A DNA stretch of 64,000 nucleotides from Paenibacillus timonensis (GCF_022427145.1 NZ_JAKSXN010000004.1:1-64000); one strand, 5' to 3'. Counted from the first letter of the stretch, positions 27,664 to 36,793 are shown. Made by a program: numbers and translations. The notes: generated from the sequence alone by a model not told the origin.

Positions 27664-27698
27664 TTATTCTGTAGATTAAAAGTAAAGGGGAAAAATTC

Positions 27699-28856
27699 AT
27701 GGAATATTTTTCGGAGGATTATAAGAAGTATTTAGCAGAACACTACGTACTTGATGCTTGGCAATTTGTAAATAATATGCGAAAGAATATTGATACTGCT
27801 AGCTATTGCTGTCATATTATTGAATCCTTAATTTCTAAAATGGAAGAGGAGCATAAGGGCTGGCAAGAAGAGATAAATAGAGATATTACACATATGCTAG
27901 CTGATAAAGGCAGCGGGTCGGTAGGAATATCTTACGATAAGTTACCTTCGTTCAAAATGGATATGTTTGGTTTACCTGTCGATTACCATTTTCTAATTGA
28001 TAAGTATATTAAAGATTTTTTTCAGTACATACGAAATGCGATTGATTCTGCTGCTCAAATAGTTAATTCAGCTTTATTAGCTAATCAGAGTCTCAATATC
28101 GAAAAGGTTGACTTTAATAAAGTCATTACTGAGTTGAATAAACCTGCATATTCACAAATATTTACAAAGACACTAACTGCTCTAGAGAAAATCCAAACCA
28201 GTAATGAGTTTGCGTACGTATCCGAATTTAATAATAGGATTAAACATATCAGTGATGCAAAGATTATTATGTCACATGAACTATTTGGGGAAGGTATGAC
28301 CTCCCAAATTGACGCTTTTTATAAGAAAGGAAATCAATTTGCTCAACAAGACATACTAACGATAACGAAACGAGTGTTCGACTTCTTGAGTCTTGAAATC
28401 ATCTCATTATTAGACGCTATTACTGATGATATAAAACAGGATAATTTTATTCATGGACGTATACATGATTTAAAATTTCATGTGCAAAATATTAAGGACG
28501 AACCTGATAATAGCTTTACCGTAATATTTGCTGAAGTATTGAACACAATTGATGAGTTACCAGATATTTTGAGGGTATTACTTGTAAAAATTAATGAAGA
28601 AATCAGCTCAATGAATTCTGATTATGATGATATATTAGTTCGAGACAAAGACGGAAATTATCTCGGTAGATATAATTTGGACGAAGTTATAAATAATGAT
28701 GGGTTATTGCAATATAGACGCTATAAAAAGGATAATTATGAAGGGATTCTGTCGTTTATAGAACAAACTAAGAAGAAATACCCAATTAGCCCCTTTCTTA
28801 TGACAGGGAATATAGTTAGTGTAGGGTTTAGTGATGAGGAGCCTAAAGACGTATGA
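27699..28856 (+). CDS. Unrecognised helical protein paired with a DUF3800 protein
   Basis: I do not recognise this 385-residue protein. It has no signal peptide or membrane segment, appears largely alpha-helical with many charged residues, and ends with a short segment DKDGNYLGRYNLDEV that looks like a small beta-rich motif. AAGGGGAAA lies before the ATG. Its last 4 bp overlap the start of the DUF3800 gene (ATGA), showing translational coupling. The two sit between two tRNA-like relics in a defence-rich segment, so a two-gene defence module is a reasonable guess only. Strongly AT-rich. Confidence 0.75.
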   Translation: MEYFSEDYKKYLAEHYVLDAWQFVNNMRKNIDTASYCCHIIESLISKMEEEHKGWQEEINRDITHMLADKGSGSVGISYDKLPSFKMDMFGLPVDYHFLIDKYIKDFFQYIRNAIDSAAQIVNSALLANQSLNIEKVDFNKVITELNKPAYSQIFTKTLTALEKIQTSNEFAYVSEFNNRIKHISDAKIIMSHELFGEGMTSQIDAFYKKGNQFAQQDILTITKRVFDFLSLEIISLLDAITDDIKQDNFIHGRIHDLKFHVQNIKDEPDNSFTVIFAEVLNTIDELPDILRVLLVKINEEISSMNSDYDDILVRDKDGNYLGRYNLDEVINNDGLLQYRRYKKDNYEGILSFIEQTKKKYPISPFLMTGNIVSVGFSDEEPKDV

Positions 28857-29995
28857 CGGTATTGACCAAAAGGATGGAAAAAATAACTGCGTACATTGAT
28901 GAATCCGGTAATTCAGGTATCAAGATTTTTAGTGGTCATGACAAGTTCCATTGGGTTGGGGTTATGCTCTCTTCTAGAGAAGCAGACTCTACCCACAGTA
29001 GGATTTCTGAACTTGTTAAATCCGAAGGATTTGATGAGCTCCATGCTGGCGAACTAGGTCTAACAAGGATCAATAGACTTGCAGATGAGTTCATTTCACT
29101 ATACGAAGAATTGGATGTACAGTTTGTTTTTACCCGCGTTGAACGAGAGCATGTTGCAACTATGAAGTTTATGGATTTGGTTTTTGATCCCGAAAATAAT
29201 AATGCTGTTCCATCTGCGATGTATAATAAGGAGTTTTACCGTTTAGTAACAATATACTCGATGGCTAAAACTTTAACTACTGATCATCGTAAACGATTCT
29301 GGGATGCAGTAAGTTTGGGTGAAAAAGGTGTAGTAAAATTTGTCGAGCTCATGAATGATTTGAAAAGACATATAATTGATAATGATCAATATATACAAGA
29401 TGTAGGTCTGTTTACTGAAATTTTTAATTACGCTGCTTCTCATCCAATAAAGATTCTAGAGTTAGATATTCTAAGTAGTGCGCAGAAGCGTATACGCACG
29501 GAAGGAATGGCTGATGCGTCAGAAGATGTCTTTATTAATCACGCAAAGTATCGGTCAGCCAATGTAGCGGCGTTCAACATGACGATAGATTCATTGCATA
29601 GGATACTAATGGATAAAGGACAAATAATTACTAAGGTTGTTCATGACGAGCAAACGGAGTTTGACAAACAGCTTAAAAATGCATTTGAACATATAAGTAA
29701 AGTTACAATTGTATCGAACCCTTTTGAATTTCCAAAAGCAAAGACAATGGACACCTTTTCGGGCAACATAGAGTTTGTTAAATCATCTCAAAATGCAGGT
29801 GTTCAATTAATCGATTTAGCATTATGGATGATGAAAAAGGTTAATGATTCAGGAGTGCAACTAACCGACAAATGTGCTGAATTATTTCAGATGATCAACA
29901 GACGAGGGTGTTATACGGGGTTTTGGCTAGAACGTTTAACAGTAGTATTGAGTCAAATGATACAGGAAATGGATAATTATCAAGGTCGACGATGA
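28853..29995 (+). CDS. DUF3800-domain protein
   Basis: This 380-residue protein begins with ITAYIDESGNSG, the DUF3800 hallmark with its Asp-Glu-Ser, and contains the second hallmark SSQNAGVQLIDLALWMM near residue 315. The family is common in mobile elements and near defence genes; its biochemical role is not established, although the conserved acidic residues are compatible with a metal-dependent nuclease. The start overlaps the upstream stop by 4 bp; an internal ATG at 28874 is an alternative. No known partner gene other than the upstream 385-residue protein. Confidence 0.82.
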   Translation: MTVLTKRMEKITAYIDESGNSGIKIFSGHDKFHWVGVMLSSREADSTHSRISELVKSEGFDELHAGELGLTRINRLADEFISLYEELDVQFVFTRVEREHVATMKFMDLVFDPENNNAVPSAMYNKEFYRLVTIYSMAKTLTTDHRKRFWDAVSLGEKGVVKFVELMNDLKRHIIDNDQYIQDVGLFTEIFNYAASHPIKILELDILSSAQKRIRTEGMADASEDVFINHAKYRSANVAAFNMTIDSLHRILMDKGQIITKVVHDEQTEFDKQLKNAFEHISKVTIVSNPFEFPKAKTMDTFSGNIEFVKSSQNAGVQLIDLALWMMKKVNDSGVQLTDKCAELFQMINRRGCYTGFWLERLTVVLSQMIQEMDNYQGRR

Positions 29996-30055
29996 TGTAT
30001 TGTTATGGTATTGTCGTTTTTTTCTTATTCAATGGTAGTGTAATAACCTTATTCG

Positions 30056-30111
30056 GTGAGCGCATCACTGGCAGCGAAGAGCTCTTCGGTTCGATCCTGA
30101 TATCTCCACCA
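30056..30111 (+). pseudogene. 3' half of a decayed tRNA-Ala-like gene
   Basis: GAGCGC, GGCAGCGAAGAG, GGTTCGATCC and TCTCCACCA appear in the order of a tRNA-Ala(GGC) 3' half. It shares GAGCGCA, GGCAGCGA and GGTTCGAT with the relic at 27543-27619. The two relics bracket the DUF3800 pair as an imperfect direct repeat. Confidence 0.55.
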
Positions 30112-30125
30112 ACACTTTAAACGCT

Positions 30126-30148
30126 AACGGCAGAGATGCCGTTTTTTT
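30126..30148 (+). terminator. Hairpin after the second tRNA relic
   Basis: AACGGC-agagat-GCCGTT followed by T6. Same core as the hairpin at 27632-27650. Confidence 0.65.
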
Positions 30149-30442
30149 GTGTTTTATTGTTGGTTAATTGAGACTGTATGTCTCAGCCAGATAGTTCATG
30201 ATTCGGATTACGTGTTTGCTCGTGATGATGGTAAGCCATATCGAGTTAATTCTGTATCTGAGCACTTCTTGGATTTCTTACGTAAGCATGACTTGCCGGA
30301 GATTCGATTACACTATCTGCGTCATACTTTTGCGAGTGTGATGTATGAAGCTGGTGTTGACTTAAAGGCAATATCTGAAATGATGGGTCACTCGGATATC
30401 GGCACCACCAAAAATGATAACGTCTTTAGGCTTTTAAATTAA
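30149..30442 (+). pseudogene. Remnant of a tyrosine recombinase (C-terminal part)
   Basis: About 90 residues align with the catalytic domain of phage-type integrases: DYVFARDDGKPYRVNSVS, RLHYLRHTFASVMYEAGVD (the His-x-x-Arg box) and MMGHSDIGTT. The N-terminal two thirds are absent, and the catalytic Tyr expected soon after GHSDIGTT is missing (the sequence runs KNDNVFRLLN then stop). It is therefore inactive and probably left over from the element that brought the neighbouring genes. Confidence 0.75.
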
Positions 30443-30531
30443 CAGCTGCTTTAGGGCATGCTTAATTAGTTGTGCAGTGATAATTAACTACTTGGCGGTA
30501 GTACTAAAATCCTACTGCCTTATATTATATC

Positions 30532-30560
30532 TTATCGAATTCGGAAGATTCTGGTATAAT
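30532..30560 (+). promoter_or_regulatory. Promoter of the methyltransferase operon
   Basis: TTATCG, 17-bp spacer, TATAAT (30555-30560) preceded by TGG (extended -10). It lies in the 225-bp gap after the integrase remnant, where nothing else is recognised. Confidence 0.5.
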
Positions 30561-30667
30561 TTTCATAGTGTTTTAGAAATCTTAATTATTATACATTTTG
30601 AAGCAATTATTAAACATTAAGCATTAAAACGAATACAAACAGCAGGAAATGGTGGTGTGAGTTTACT

Positions 30668-31708
30668 ATGAAAGTTATATCCAATAAATCAATCAAGCAA
30701 AAAGTCACAAAATCTGGTGATGAGTGGGCTGTATGTTCGTTATTTGCAGGATGTGGTGGGCTGGATCTAGGTTTCTTAGGTGATTTTCGTTATAAGGATG
30801 AGCATTATGAGGATAACGGCTTTGATATAAAGGCAGCTTATGAAATTTCGCCTCAGGCAGTGGAGACATATCGCAATAACATAGGCAATCATATACATGA
30901 GTCCGACCTTTCGATTCTTGAAGCTAATGAGATTCCCTCACATCAAGTGTTGATTGGTGGATTTCCTTGTCAGGATTTCAGTTCATGTGGACCTCAGAGA
31001 GGCTTATCATCGGAACGGGGACAGTTATATAAAGTTTTTTTGAAGGTAATGCAGGAGCACCGACCTAAGGTTGTGGTTGCAGAAAATGTTCCCCACCTTC
31101 TAAGGATGAAGAAAGGTGAGGTAATAAAAACAATAAAGAATGACCTAGAGTCAGTTGGTTATCGGTTTCAGGTTTGGACTCTATATGCCCCGGACTTTGG
31201 CGTCCCTCAGAACAGGATGAGAGTGTTCTTGATAGGGGTTAGGGAAGATCTCCCAGGCTTTCCGACCCAACCCAATGCCCCTTTTTACTCTACCAATTAC
31301 CGCTCAATAGATTGGGCAATTTCTGATTTAGAGGATATTCTTGATGAGACCATACCTAATCAAAGTCAATACTTTAAGGCTTCAAGGGCTAAGAGAGGAA
31401 ATGGTCAGGGTGATGAGGTAAGTAAAGCAGGAGAGCCTAGTTACACTATACGTGCAAATGCAAAATCTAGGGTTCAATTCCACTACAAGCTTGGCAGAAG
31501 ACTTACCGTGAGAGAGTGTGCAAGGCTACAGACATTCCCCGACGAATTTGTGTTTAATCACTCTGCTACGACAAATATCATGCAGATTGGAAATGCTGTT
31601 CCTCCAGTTTTAGGACATTATGTTGCTAAATCGATTTCTCAGTACTTAGGAGCGATTTCGAAGGAGGATGAAATAGATGGCAAGCAACAAAGTTATAAGA
31701 TCGGTTGA
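30668..31708 (+). CDS. DNA (cytosine-5) methyltransferase
   Basis: This 346-residue enzyme methylates cytosine in a target sequence that cannot be read from sequence. Motif I is CSLFAGCGGLDLGF (SAM binding), motif IV GGFPCQDFSSCGPQRGL with catalytic Cys (about residue 101), motif VI VVAENVPHLL, and motif X GNAVPPVLGHYVA near the end. Length is usual for M5C enzymes. It opens a four-gene operon and overlaps the next gene by 32 bp; it presumably protects self DNA from the nuclease encoded two genes on. Confidence 0.92.
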   Translation: MKVISNKSIKQKVTKSGDEWAVCSLFAGCGGLDLGFLGDFRYKDEHYEDNGFDIKAAYEISPQAVETYRNNIGNHIHESDLSILEANEIPSHQVLIGGFPCQDFSSCGPQRGLSSERGQLYKVFLKVMQEHRPKVVVAENVPHLLRMKKGEVIKTIKNDLESVGYRFQVWTLYAPDFGVPQNRMRVFLIGVREDLPGFPTQPNAPFYSTNYRSIDWAISDLEDILDETIPNQSQYFKASRAKRGNGQGDEVSKAGEPSYTIRANAKSRVQFHYKLGRRLTVRECARLQTFPDEFVFNHSATTNIMQIGNAVPPVLGHYVAKSISQYLGAISKEDEIDGKQQSYKIG

Positions 31709-34103
31709 TGTAACCCCAAATCCGAGAATTCTCAGAACTCTGGGAGAGATCCCCTTTGAACCATGGCAATGTTTTGCTGAGTTTATTGATAATAGTATAG
31801 ATGCGATGGAGTATGCAGATAGTGCTCAAATTCCCCTTTCCAAAAAGCAAATTATTATTTCTTGGTCTTCTGAGACAACCGCAGCCGTAGACAGAAGAGT
31901 TGAAATTCGTGATACTGGCCCTGGAATGGATTTGGATACTATTAGAGATGCTGTAAAAGCTGGATACTCCTCGAAAGGTAGGACAAGCGAACTAGGTTTA
32001 TTCGGTATGGGTTTTAATATTTCGACTGCAAGATTAGGGGATGAAACTCTTTTTCTGTCAACGAAACCTGGGGACTTAGAATGGATTGGTGTACAAATTG
32101 ATTTTGAATCGATGATTAACAATGAGCACTATGATGTACCGGTTGTATCATTGGAGAAAGGTGATCCAAATGAACATGGTACCAGAGTTGTTATTCGAAA
32201 ACTAAAGCCAGGGATATTCGAGAAACTAAGACGTACTGAATCGCAAATAAAGTCCACTATTGAAGATGTGTATTCTCCAATTCTTTCCTCCAACACAGAA
32301 CTTGAGATTCTGGTACAAAGCAAGAAGTGTAAGCCAACACCATATTGTGTATGGGGAGAGTCACGCTATGTTATCCATAGCAGTAACCAAGTACCAGCGA
32401 TAATTCCAATTAATGAAGTCGTGGGGATTTCATTATTTGATGTCTCTAAAAATAGGTATTTATCCTATGAGGAGGAAGAGGTGGCATACGAACTAAATAG
32501 GAACACAGGTACGTTTCCTCCCGATGTAATTGAAAGGGAGAAGAGGGTAACTGGATGGTTAGGAATTCAAAGGTATTCAGACACCTCTTTATTTGGTATT
32601 GACTTCATTCGAAATGGTAGAAAAATTCTAAGGAAGGACAAGACTCTTTTTAATTATTATATAGATATTTCTGGTACGAGTAAATTAGAGTACCCGACAG
32701 AATTAGGCTCGACATGGGGGGGGCGCATCGTAGGTGAAATACATGTAGATCATCTTATCCCCACTTACCAAAAGAATGATTTTGATCGTACTGATAAGTC
32801 ATGGTATGAGTTGGTTAATATCATCCGTGGGGATGGCCCTATTCTTCCAAAAACCCGAACGGAGTTGGGCTATTCGGGCCCTAATACTTCTCCACTGGGT
32901 TCATTAGTAAGAGCGTTTAGTCGTATGGACCCTGGAACGAAGAATCTTGCAATCCCAAGGGAAACCGCTCGTGAATGGAAGAAAAAATTTGAAAAGAACG
33001 ACCCTGACTATCAAGCAGATACAAAATGGTATGAGGCAGCTCAACAATGCGACCAAGAGAGAGCAAATCGTGGCGCTTCCAGCTCAGGGCCTGTAAATAT
33101 AGGAAGTAATCCTTCTGATGATCCTGATGGATATGGTCCGCCATCGACATCAACGGGTTCAAGCGGACAAGGATCATCAATTAATACTAGTAACGGAACA
33201 AGTGGAACAAACAATAGTGGTAAAACATCTGGCACAACAGTGCCCCAGGATGAGTTTGCGGAACTGATAAGTAGATCAATTATTGACATAGCATTAACAA
33301 GAGCTTATCGGTATAAGACCTGTCCATCAGCAATTGAGGTGGAGGTTAGGAGACTAACGAGTGGTATTATTGGAAGTGGGACTGAAGGCGAACCAGTCTT
33401 TTGGGATACAAGAAACATAAGAGAATTGAAATTTTTCTATAACCCGAGTCATCAGTTCTTTATGTCATGGAAAACAACACCGCACGAAGTAATGCTTTTA
33501 CACCTTGCCGAGACATTTCGAATCCGTGACAGATTGGATAAGACCATCTCTTCAGTATATATAGAACTTTTAGAAGAAATGTTCCCAGAAGAGAGAATCG
33601 ATCAACTTACGATTCAAGAACGTGCTGATAATGTCTTTGAAAGGATACGGACTGCATCGACTCGTTTACTCAGTAGTAGGGAGGCGGAAGTCCTGGATGC
33701 AATCCATGAACATGCTGGTGACCTAGAGGATACATTAGCAAGACTAATGTCTTCGCCAGACTTACAAGTTAAGCTTCAGACTAGAGCGCCTGGAGGTATT
33801 TCTTCGATTGTTGCGGTTCCTAATAGAACACTTTTACGTCTAATATCAAAGTTTCCAGAGGAATTCTTCGATGGTAAGTTCTTTAGAATTAATTATCAAA
33901 GCTTAGTTCTTCCAACTCAAGAGGCGACAGAAAGGATCCGTGATGAAGCTAAAGAGCGCATTCTCACTTACATAAAAGATGCATTATGGGTATTATCCCC
34001 CTTGGGGGCCGCACAACGTGGAAATAATCAAAAGCGTATGAGGGATGAGTTGCTGAGATGTAGTCACAGTCTCGATTTATTAGAGGAGGTTATTTGTGAC
34101 TGA
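31677..34103 (+). CDS. MORC-like GHKL ATPase of a restriction-modification system
   Basis: This 808-residue protein has an N-terminal Hsp90/MutL-type ATPase: CFAEFIDNSIDAMEYA (motif I), VEIRDTGPGMDLDTI (motif II), SELGLFGMGFNIS (motif III) and NEHGTRVVIRKL. A Ser/Gly/Thr/Asn-rich flexible linker spans about residues 465-522, followed by a helical C-terminal domain without recognisable motifs. Prokaryotic MORC/MutL-like ATPases in operons with methyltransferase, helicase and nuclease have been described as relatives of eukaryotic MORC proteins. AAGGAGGATG within the methyltransferase gene precedes the ATG; the end overlaps the helicase gene by 8 bp. Confidence 0.85.
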   Translation: MASNKVIRSVDVTPNPRILRTLGEIPFEPWQCFAEFIDNSIDAMEYADSAQIPLSKKQIIISWSSETTAAVDRRVEIRDTGPGMDLDTIRDAVKAGYSSKGRTSELGLFGMGFNISTARLGDETLFLSTKPGDLEWIGVQIDFESMINNEHYDVPVVSLEKGDPNEHGTRVVIRKLKPGIFEKLRRTESQIKSTIEDVYSPILSSNTELEILVQSKKCKPTPYCVWGESRYVIHSSNQVPAIIPINEVVGISLFDVSKNRYLSYEEEEVAYELNRNTGTFPPDVIEREKRVTGWLGIQRYSDTSLFGIDFIRNGRKILRKDKTLFNYYIDISGTSKLEYPTELGSTWGGRIVGEIHVDHLIPTYQKNDFDRTDKSWYELVNIIRGDGPILPKTRTELGYSGPNTSPLGSLVRAFSRMDPGTKNLAIPRETAREWKKKFEKNDPDYQADTKWYEAAQQCDQERANRGASSSGPVNIGSNPSDDPDGYGPPSTSTGSSGQGSSINTSNGTSGTNNSGKTSGTTVPQDEFAELISRSIIDIALTRAYRYKTCPSAIEVEVRRLTSGIIGSGTEGEPVFWDTRNIRELKFFYNPSHQFFMSWKTTPHEVMLLHLAETFRIRDRLDKTISSVYIELLEEMFPEERIDQLTIQERADNVFERIRTASTRLLSSREAEVLDAIHEHAGDLEDTLARLMSSPDLQVKLQTRAPGGISSIVAVPNRTLLRLISKFPEEFFDGKFFRINYQSLVLPTQEATERIRDEAKERILTYIKDALWVLSPLGAAQRGNNQKRMRDELLRCSHSLDLLEEVICD

Positions 34104-35781
34104 AATCAATAACTTTCTATCAGAAGAGTTGATGAAAGGTACAGATTGGCGTGCGATGGAGAGAGCTGTCGCACGTTTTATGTACCATTGTGGGTGGAAT
34201 GAAGTTCGGCTTGTCGGTAGGCGGGGTGATGGCGGTGCCGATATTATTGGGAAAAGGGATAATAAGGTATTTATTGTTCAAGTGAAGGCAGTTACGGGTG
34301 CGAAGTATATTGGCCCAGATGCTTTGAATGAGGTAATAGATGCACTATCTCTATACGGTGGTGATATTGCAATTGTTGCGACCAATGGGGATTTTACTCA
34401 AAGTGCATTTAAACGAGTACAGGAACTTAGTCGCCTTGGGTTCGATTGTCGATTATGGAATGGAAGTTTTATGAAAAGCTTACTGCGAAAGTGGCCAAAC
34501 CAACATTGGGATAAGCGGCAGCCTAGGCCTTATCAAGAAAAAGTAATAAACAGGGTTTTTCAGAAATATCGTGACGGGGGTAAGGCTGTTCAGTATGTTG
34601 TAGCAACAGGACTTGGCAAAACTACAATAGCAGCTGGCATTTTGGAAACGTTAAGAGCAGAAGGTCTTAATAGAGTCCTAGTCTTATGCCATTCTCAGGA
34701 CCTTTCATTACAACTTGATCAAAGTTTTTGGTCTCAAATTGAACAAGAAGTTCAGACACACGTGTTTTTCGATGGGCTTCCACCAAAACGGTTCAATGGA
34801 ATTAATTTCGGTACTTACCAAACATTGATAGGATATCTACCAAGCTTAAATCAAGATGATTTTGATGTGGTTGTCGTTGATGAAGCACACCATGCAATGT
34901 CTGACGGATTTCTGCTCTGTCTTAATCACCTAAGACCAAAATTATTAATAGGAATGACTGCAACGCCGTGGAGAGGAGATTCTGTTAGTTTGGACACTGT
35001 ATTCGGTGAGCCAGTAGCACAGATATCTCTGGTTGATGGAATGAAAATGGGATACTTGGCCAAGGTGTCCTACAGAGTTTTTTGTGACACTGTGGATTGG
35101 GAGAAGGTCTTTGAATATGAAGAAGCAAAGACACATACAATTAAGGACCTAAATAAAAGGCTTTTTCTTCCTCAACGTGACGAGGCTATGATCAGTGAAA
35201 CTTTAAAGGTTTCTATGGAAACAACATCCCCGAGAGTTATATTCTTTTGCTCAAGCATAGAGCACTGCAAAAGGGTTGCTGACTTAGTTAATTTGTCAGG
35301 AAGCTTGAAGTGTAAGCCAGTGTCAGGCATAAGTCGAGTTGAGAGATTTAGAACTTTAATGGAATTTAGTTCTGGGCGGATTCAAGCAGTTACAGCGGTA
35401 GATGTCTTGAATGAAGGTATTGATGTACCAGATGTTAATATCATTGTATTTCTTCGAGTGACTCATTCCAGGCGAATCTTTGTTCAACAACTAGGACGCG
35501 GTCTAAGATTGTCAAGGAATAAGACAACAGTTACTGTTCTGGATTTTGTATCCGATTTAAGAAGAGTTGCGGATCTAATTAGTTTGGATAGAGAGGCAAG
35601 GGATCAAAGTAGTGATCCTTTTACTACGGTATATTTTCCTAAGGGAATTGTTAAGTTCGAAAACGAAGGAATATTACCATTCGTTGAGAAATGGTTGGCT
35701 GACGTTACGAAATCAATTTCCGATGAGGAGAATAATAAGCTAATATTTCCTTCGGAGGTCAACAATGAAGAAATTACCTAA
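34096..35781 (+). CDS. Mrr-type nuclease fused to an SF2 helicase
   Basis: This 561-residue protein has an N-terminal Mrr-like restriction endonuclease domain (about 15-130) with GRRGDGGADIIG and FIVQVKAVTG, giving the Asp and Gln-x-Lys of the PD-(D/E)XK fold. Then comes an SF2 helicase: Walker A ATGLGKTTIAAG (about 171), DEAH box VVDEAHHAM, motif III GMTATPWRGD and motif VI QQLGRGLRLSR. It is the probable cleaving motor of the system. The GTG start follows AGAGGAGG inside the end of the ATPase gene; its end overlaps the next gene by 17 bp. Confidence 0.9.
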   Translation: MTEINNFLSEELMKGTDWRAMERAVARFMYHCGWNEVRLVGRRGDGGADIIGKRDNKVFIVQVKAVTGAKYIGPDALNEVIDALSLYGGDIAIVATNGDFTQSAFKRVQELSRLGFDCRLWNGSFMKSLLRKWPNQHWDKRQPRPYQEKVINRVFQKYRDGGKAVQYVVATGLGKTTIAAGILETLRAEGLNRVLVLCHSQDLSLQLDQSFWSQIEQEVQTHVFFDGLPPKRFNGINFGTYQTLIGYLPSLNQDDFDVVVVDEAHHAMSDGFLLCLNHLRPKLLIGMTATPWRGDSVSLDTVFGEPVAQISLVDGMKMGYLAKVSYRVFCDTVDWEKVFEYEEAKTHTIKDLNKRLFLPQRDEAMISETLKVSMETTSPRVIFFCSSIEHCKRVADLVNLSGSLKCKPVSGISRVERFRTLMEFSSGRIQAVTAVDVLNEGIDVPDVNIIVFLRVTHSRRIFVQQLGRGLRLSRNKTTVTVLDFVSDLRRVADLISLDREARDQSSDPFTTVYFPKGIVKFENEGILPFVEKWLADVTKSISDEENNKLIFPSEVNNEEIT

Positions 35782-36322
35782 TCCAATACGCCAGGATATC
35801 TTGAAGCGAGTCTATGAACTTGCAGACAGTGAAGGGTACCTAACAAATAACAGGGTTAATAATTCCATGTTTCTTGAGAGGCTAGTTGATAACGAGGATG
35901 TGGGTTTAGTACTTCAAGACTTCATGGAAAAGGACCGTGTCAGGGTCTATATTAAGGATAGTCTGCTAAACAAGTATGCCAAAGATCGAAGAGCAGTCAA
36001 CCAATACAACCTTACTACTAAGATTGCACACTTATGTAATGAATCTGTGTGTATGCTATCGTCGCAAAACGACGTTATGATGTTTAGGGCAGAATCTACT
36101 GGTTCACATATTGTAGTTGCCAAAGGCAGCTATATGAAATGGGAAACAGCACTTCGAAAGGTGCTGCTTTACATTGCTGCTACGCCACAACTTAAACAAC
36201 AGAATAACCAACTTATTAAAGCCATTGTTATTACGACGGGTGGCGTACCAATTCCAACAGGAGAGGAAGAAGCTCTGCGCAGCGCCTTGTCGGAAATAAA
36301 CGTGGGACTTGTTGCTATATAA
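35765..36322 (+). CDS. Unrecognised fourth protein of the MORC restriction operon
   Basis: I do not recognise this 185-residue soluble protein. An N-terminal helical part (NPIRQDILKRVYELADSEGY) is followed by a possible winged helix and a C-terminal alpha/beta part (VVAKGSYMKWETALRKVLLY, KAIVITTGGVPIPTGEEEAL). TTCGGAGGT inside the helicase gene precedes its ATG, so it is translationally coupled and should work with the system, perhaps as a specificity, adaptor or control subunit. No terminator is clear after it. Confidence 0.72.
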   Translation: MKKLPNPIRQDILKRVYELADSEGYLTNNRVNNSMFLERLVDNEDVGLVLQDFMEKDRVRVYIKDSLLNKYAKDRRAVNQYNLTTKIAHLCNESVCMLSSQNDVMMFRAESTGSHIVVAKGSYMKWETALRKVLLYIAATPQLKQQNNQLIKAIVITTGGVPIPTGEEEALRSALSEINVGLVAI

Positions 36323-36411
36323 TATAAAAGTGAAACTTTGCTATATTAAAAGAACCTCAAGGTTAACCGGAATGGGAACGAGGACAAAAATTATACATTT
36401 TAGGTTTTTAA

Positions 36412-36588
36412 ACAGAACAGCAAGGGAATGATTGGGCTTCAAAATATGATTATACTGTGTGGACAATTGCAATCAAAGGGTGTAAAAGTCTTGGAAAGTT
36501 GAAGTATTCTAACTATTTCCGTGCTTTAGAAAAAACGACATATGAATGGAACATCAAAATTAGCAATATTGTTATCACGGACGGATGA
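36412..36588 (+). pseudogene. Possible coding remnant (about 58 residues)
   Basis: In the 470-bp gap after the restriction operon one frame stays open from 36412 to the TGA at 36586-36588, with a protein-like composition (WASKYDYTVWTIAIKGCKSL) but no start codon or ribosome binding site. It may be the tail of a lost gene. The rest of the gap holds only the ssrA relic at 36676 and AT-rich sequence with no other signal seen. Confidence 0.3.
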
Positions 36589-36675
36589 ATCATTAGGGGT
36601 TTACTTTAAAATCACTTATATCATATTCATAGATATATAAAAGATGATAATCCGTTTAGAGAAAAGGTGCAACTA

Positions 36676-36720
36676 AGCTCCTATACTACATAGAACCCGC
36701 TCATTGAGCGGGCTTTTTGC
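36676..36720 (+). repeat. Decayed ssrA 3' tip plus terminator
   Basis: GCTCCTATACTACATAGA then ACCCGCTCATTGAGCGGGCT and a T-run align with the ssrA end and its terminator (GCCTCCATACTTTTAGA, ACCCGCTCAGTGAGCGGGTT). This marks an older island junction and still looks able to terminate transcription. Confidence 0.65.
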
Positions 36721-36793
36721 ATATAATACACATCTATTTGTGGTATTAGAAGCACCTGGCGAAGCCCCAGCTGAATGCCCCTTTTATTTAGTT

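Noticed and set aside
30668-36322. BREX or DISARM system
   Set aside because: No PglZ, BrxC or DISARM-type phospholipase D/DUF1998 gene is present; the GHKL ATPase plus Mrr-helicase layout fits MORC-type R-M instead.
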